From Clostridia bacterium (lineage in GTDB: Bacteria; Bacillota_A; Clostridia; Christensenellales; Aristaeellaceae), in NCBI GenBank assembly GCA_017432405.1, contig JAFRJF010000238.1, positions 1 to 7,700 on the forward strand: DNA of 7,700 nt, written 5' to 3'. Below, one piece after another: positions 1-6,000 of the stretch. The position numbers were made by a program, and so were the translations under genes. Numbering within the stretch: the stretch's first letter is position 1; each line of letters opens with the position of its first letter. The notes below the pieces were generated by a model, which was not told the origin of the DNA, did not search any database, and worked only from the letters and a program-made list of their open reading frames with translations.

Positions 1-3000
1 ATATCATAACTACCTGCGCTCTCACCTTTTGTGCGGGTCAGTGCACCGGTCAGCTTATCTGAGCCCACCAGTCCTGTCACTTTGTAGGTCAGCGCCGGGT
101 CAGTCTCACCTTCTGTTTTGCTCTTAGCATCAGCAGTAACGATCAACGCTTTCTTTTTGATCGTCAGGTTCGCGCCTACATAGGTCAGCGTGTAGTTGCC
201 GCTGGCCGCGAGGGTGCCCTGCTGGATGGCGTAAGTGCCAACTTCATTCCCCGCCGCGCGGGTCAGTGCGCCGGTCAGCTTGTCGCTGCCCACCAGGCCG
301 CTGGCCGCGTAGGTCAGTGCCGGGTCGGCTTCGCCGTAGGTCTTGGATTTTGCCTGTGCAGTCACCGTAACCGTCGCCGGGTTGATGGTGAAGCTTTGCG
401 TCGTGTTCTGCGGCAGCGCATAGTTGGCGTTGGAAAGCGCTGTCGCCGTCGCGGTATGGGTGCCCGCGTTCTTCTGTGCTCCGCTCACCGTCACGGCGCA
501 AACATCGCTGCCCGCCAGCCCCGTCGCCGTGGCCGCAGGCGCATGGCTGTCGCCGTCATAGGTAAAGGACGTATTCGCCCAGGTCAAGCCAACCGTCTTT
601 CTCCCGATGTTCACGTTCACCGGACCACCAACGGCACTGCCTGTGTGGTTGCTGTCTCCCACAGCCTTATAGTACACCGCATAATTGCCCGCGTTCGTCC
701 CGGTGGGGATCGCCGCTGCAAACGGTCCATTCGCGCTCAGGCTGTACTGGATCGTGCCGCCCGTGGCGCTTCCGGCTGACACCAGCGACTGCGCCGCGCC
801 ATTGTAGGTCAGCCCGGTCGCGGCCTTCGGAGCGGTAGCTGAAGCGCCCGCCTTTTGGATGGTCCAGGTCGCCGTGGCACTGTCACTGTAGTTGCCCTTG
901 CCGGTGACGGTCACGGTGTAGGTGTTCGCGTTCGTGCCGGACAAGGCCCCCGAGACGTCATAATCATCCCCCGCCGTCAACGTCACGCCGCCCAGCGCCA
1001 CACCGGTGACTGACACGGACTTCTGCGTGCCGTCATAGGTGATTCTCGACGCGCTCAGCGTCACCGCCGCGCCGGTGAGGGACTTCGGATTGACGGTCAA
1101 CATCAGCGTCGTCTCGGCGCTCTTGTAGTTGTCGGTGTCGGTGGGCGTGAACACGACGGTTTTCGCGCCGCTGTCCGCGACATTCGTGAGGCTTTGCCCC
1201 ACCTTGAAAGCCCACGTACCGGCAACATCGATCTCGCCGACCTTCGCTGTGCCGCTAATCTGCGCATTCGTGACCGCGCTGCCGTCGTAGGTCTTGGTGA
1301 CGGCGTTTGCCGTCAGCGTCGGAACATCCTTGTCCAGCACCGTCAGCGTGACCACGATGCTGTAATCCGCATAGTTCACGCTGGCGACGGGGACAGTAAC
1401 AGTCGCAGTCTTGCCGATCTTCGCGCTGTTGCTTGCGAACGCAAAGCCCAGCTTGCCATTTGTGGCGGAAGGCGCGCCGTTCAAAATGCTGTCGCCATCC
1501 GTCGCGGAGGGCGTGCCCAGATTGCCGCCCTCCACGATCAGCGCGGAGAGGTCGACCTCGCCGCTGGTGCCGTACTTGGCGGAGCCGTTGGCGCTCTCGT
1601 CGTCGTGGCTCGCCTTGCCGATGGAGAAGGTCGTGGTTTTCACGTCGGGCAGTTTGTAGTTGCCCGCCTTGTCGCCGGTCAGGCCGCTGGCCGTGGCGGT
1701 GTAGCCCGTCCCCGCGTCGGTCTGCGCGCCGCCGACGGTGACGCTAATCGCGTCGCCGTTCACCGTCCCCGTCGCCACAGCCGTGGGTGCCTGCGCCGAG
1801 CCGTTGAAGGTCAGAGATGTGTCGCTCCACGTCAGGCCGATTTCCTTTTGATCGACGGTCAGCACGCCAGGCTCAAAGGTAATGATATAGTTGCCGGAGG
1901 TCAAACCGCTGGGCATGATGGCGTAGCTCCCCACGTTGCCATATTGCACATAGTTGTACGCATAGGACAGCGCACCGGACAACACACCTGTCGTATTTTC
2001 CGTCTCGCCGTTCACGAAACCGGAATAGGTCACGCCGTCGTTGGACGGCTCGTCGCCGTAGGTGATGGTCTTGGGCTTCGCCGTGACGGTCAGGGAAGCC
2101 TTGCCAATGGCAAAGGTCGTGCTGTTCACACTGGGCAGCTTGTAGTTGCCCGCCTTGTCGCCGGTCAGCGCGGAGGCCGTGGCGGTGTAGCCCGTCCCCG
2201 CGTTGGTCTGTCCGCCGCTGACGGTGACGGTGATCTGGTCATTGTTGACCGTCCCCGTCGCCGTAGCCGCGGGAGCCTGCGGTTTGCCGGTGTAGGTCAG
2301 CGGCGTATGGCTCCACATCAGGCCGACTTCCTTCTGATCGACAGTCAGCGTACCGGCGACGAAGCTGATTTCGTAGTTGTCCGAGGTCAGGCCCTTGGGC
2401 GTGATGGTATAGCCGTTGCCAACGTCGCCGAACTGCGCGTAGGTGTAATCGTAGTCCAGCGTACCATTGAGAACAGCCTCCGCCTCGTTGTTTACTAAGC
2501 CGGAGTATTCCACGCCAGCATTCGCCGGGGCGTCGCCGTAGGTGATGGTCTTGGGCCTGGCCGTGACGGTCAGAGCCGCCTTGCTGATGGTAAATTCCGC
2601 AGTAGTGGTGTTTGCGCCCTGATAATTGTCTGTCTCGCCTATGACGGCTATCCCACGATACTTACCGGCATCTTTAGGGGTATCGGAAACACTACTCCAA
2701 GAATTGTCGCTATTCTTTTTCTCCCATGAGATGTTGGTCACTTGTCCGCTGCCAGGGTTATTCCCGATCGTGTACGTGATCGCCTCGCCGTTATATGTCT
2801 TGTTCTCTATGACGAGCGTAGGTTGGAAGCCAGCCTTGGCAATCGTGTACTCCACGCTTGCGGTCGAGTCTCCCACCGTGATGCTGGCGATGTAGGTGCC
2901 CGCATCTGTGGGTGTGCCGGTGAAGGTGTCGTCGCCCGACTTGGTGTAGGTAATGCTCGGGGTGGTCACGCCCGGGATTGCGCCGGTGACGGTCGCCGCC

Positions 3001-6000
3001 TTCGTCGTGCCGTCGTAGGTCAGGCTTGTCGGAGCGTTAATGGTCAACGTGGCCTTGTGGTCGGTCAGCGGACAATTTGCCGCGGAGCAATCCGCCGTGA
3101 TGGTCACGCCGGACCCAGTGTAGGTGAAACTGTGGGTGTGAGCAGGAGCTTCTGTAACTGTCAGATTTCCCGCAACGTAGTTCACCAGGTAGTTTGCCGT
3201 CACATCCACGTTGGAACTGTCCAGAATCTTAATCGCACTGGACGTAACTGTACCCGAGTCGGTAATGGCAGATGTATCCCCTGTCAATGTGACCTCAGAT
3301 TTGCTGTGCCCACTGACAAGGGTACCGCTGGTAATCTCCACCTGGTCAGGTGTGGAAACCACCGTTCCCCCAACCGCTACAGTCTGGTCTTTTGCAGTAA
3401 CTGTAATAATACGCGGTGTGATCGCCCGATATTGCGGCTCAGGCTGAATCAATTCATAATTGCCTTTGTCTGTTCCTTCAATCCGCCAGTTGGAGAATGT
3501 AACTTTCTTGTTTACGCCTACATTTGCATCTTCAAAAGTTGCGTTCCCTGTGTATACATAAGCGTATACGTTGTCACCGCTGACTGTACCTTTCAAACCC
3601 GTTCCAATGGTACAAGACGCCTTGGTCGTGCCGTCATACACCTTGTCCTTTGCCGTGATGTTTCCAAAGGTGACGGACTTCTTCGTGATCTCATACGATA
3701 CCGTCGCTGTCGCTTCTCCGAGCGTGATGCTGGCGGTATAATTCCCGACATCACTGGGCGCTGACGGCAGGACAGTATTACTCTTCTGATAAATCACATC
3801 CGCGGTCAGCACATCCGTATCCCCGGTGAGAACCGCCGCCTTTGCGCTGCCGTCATAAACCATGCTGGTCTTCCCGTCGGGTTCCCCGATGGTCAGCGTG
3901 GCCTTGTGGTCTGGTAACCCACACTGACTATCACTGTTGGCACATGTGGCTGTGATGGTTTTACCGTCAACAGTATAGGTAAAGCTGTGCACATGGGCTG
4001 TAGAATCCAAGGGCACGATAGTTTTGTTGGCAATAATCGGAGTAGTTACGTCTCCTGTGCCATCCTGGTACTTGAAGTTATTGTTCAGTGTCACCGTTCC
4101 ATTGTAGTCAATGGCGGTGATTTCCATATTGTTCTTCGTTTCGTCTGTATAGGCCAGATTGATCGCTGGCGTCTGTTTGGAGTTCGCGCCGGAGCCAATG
4201 CCGGTACCGGTGCCCAGCGCCCTGACGATGCCGCCGGTGATGTTGATTTCGGTGACGGAATTGGAGTTATTGCCCTGACCGATGGCGGCACACTTGTTGC
4301 TGCCGTCAATCGCGCCTCTGGCCGTCACTTTTCCGCCGGAGATGTTGATCGTCAGTTTGGCGTTGGAGGCGTTGGCCGTGCCGATGCCCGCTCGGCCATT
4401 GGCGTTCACAGTGCCGCCGGTGATATTGACCACAACTTCTTCTCCGGCTGCGCCGGTGTTGCCGCCGCCGATGCCTACGCCGTAAATGCTGCTGCCCAAG
4501 GCGGTGACCTGGCCGCCGCTGATGGAAACCGTGGTCTTGCCCTTGGACTTGTAACCGCTGCCAATCGCCGCAGCGCCGTTTGAAGCGCTCATTGAGGCGT
4601 TGACCGTACCGCCGGTGATGGTAATGACAGCTTCGCCTTCGGCCTCGCTGCTGGTGCCGATTCCCGCGCCGCTCGCTCCGCCGGTCGCTGTGACATTTGC
4701 GTTTCCCGCAATGGTGATATTGCCGACTGCCTTTTGATAGTAGCCGCCGATACCCGCGCCCAGGTTCCCGCCGGTTGCATGGACGACCGCACTTCCGCCG
4801 ATGGTAATGGATTTACACAGGCCGCCTATGCCTGCGCCCCAACTGCCTGTTGCGGTAGCGGTCACATCGCCGCCGGTGATGCTGATCGTGCCGCCATCTC
4901 CGCCGCTGTTGCTGTTGCCGTTGCCGATGGCTGAACCCATGTTGGCGCCCGTAGCGATTACCGTGCCGCCCGAGATTGTGATGGAGTTGACGTAGCCGCC
5001 TCTGCCGCTGCCGATGGCCGCGCCGCTGCCGCTGTAGCCTTCAAGCGCTCTTGCTTGAACCCTGGCATTCCCGTCAATGGTAATACTGCCGCCGATTCCC
5101 CCGCTGCCGCAGCCGATGCCGGAGCTATATTTGCCGCCTGTTGCGACAACATCTGCATTGCCGCGAATCGTGATGTTTCCGGCACTTCCAAGGTATGGAT
5201 AATCCTCACTGGCTCCGCCGATACCGGCACTGCTATAGCCGCCTGTCGCCGTGATCTGGCCGCCATTAACGGTAATCGTTCCGGCGTTATAGCTACCTTT
5301 ATTGCCGCCGATGCCCGCAGCGTAGCTATTCTGTTTGTTTCCAGCAATCAGTTCGCCGGTGTTCCCGCTTTGAGCATAGATGTTCAGCGTACTGCCCTCG
5401 CCGACTTGGATACCGCCCGTGACGGTCAGGGTCTTGCCGTCCATCAGGATCAGGTTCACCGTACCGCTGACAGTCACGCGGCGGTCGAGGGTCAGATTTT
5501 GGGATGCAACGACCCAGCCGCTCCAACTGGTATCGGTAGAGCGAACATAGCGGTAATCATTGCAGCTCTGGCTACCATTGTTTTCATCCACATAGGCTAT
5601 GGGTTCCTTTGCGGTATCCATGAATGTCACGCTGACCGTGGTATTCTCCCCCGGCATGGAGAAGGTATAAACGCCGCCCTCCACGCCGGACAGAGCCTGC
5701 CCGGAGGTCGAGCCATAGGAATAGCTAATACTGTCCACAGCCTTTCCCGCTACGGGCTGCACAGTGACGGTAACTTGTTCGTCCGCTGCCGCCATAGTCG
5801 GACTGACGACAACATCGCCATCTGAACTGTTATAAGCAGCTGTGATGCTGTGAACGCCTTCCCGCAGCTTCCAGATCGCTTTTGCCGTGGTCGTTTGACC
5901 GAAGGTAAATGTGGCCCCTGCATTGTATCTGGCTCCGTTGATTTCCCACTGGTCAAACTTATTACCGTCCGGAGGCGTAAATGCGCAGTCGGGCAAAACG

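Noticed and set aside
1194..2498. Plus-strand open frame of 434 codons
   Set aside because: It lies opposite the tandem MBG blocks. The translation is Arg/Gly/Ala/Val-rich with no recognisable domain, and its internal repeats mirror the duplicated blocks on the other strand. It is a shadow caused by GC-rich codons.
2742..3764. Plus-strand open frame of 340 codons
   Set aside because: It runs antisense to clearly recognisable YDG and Cys/His modules. Its Arg/Cys-rich translation shows no family, and no convincing ribosome site was seen.
4080..5351. Possible CRISPR array or other regular DNA repeat
   Set aside because: The periodicity is at protein level (27-36 codon coils), the unit length is irregular, and the DNA copies are diverged. 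There are no constant repeats separated by unique spacers.
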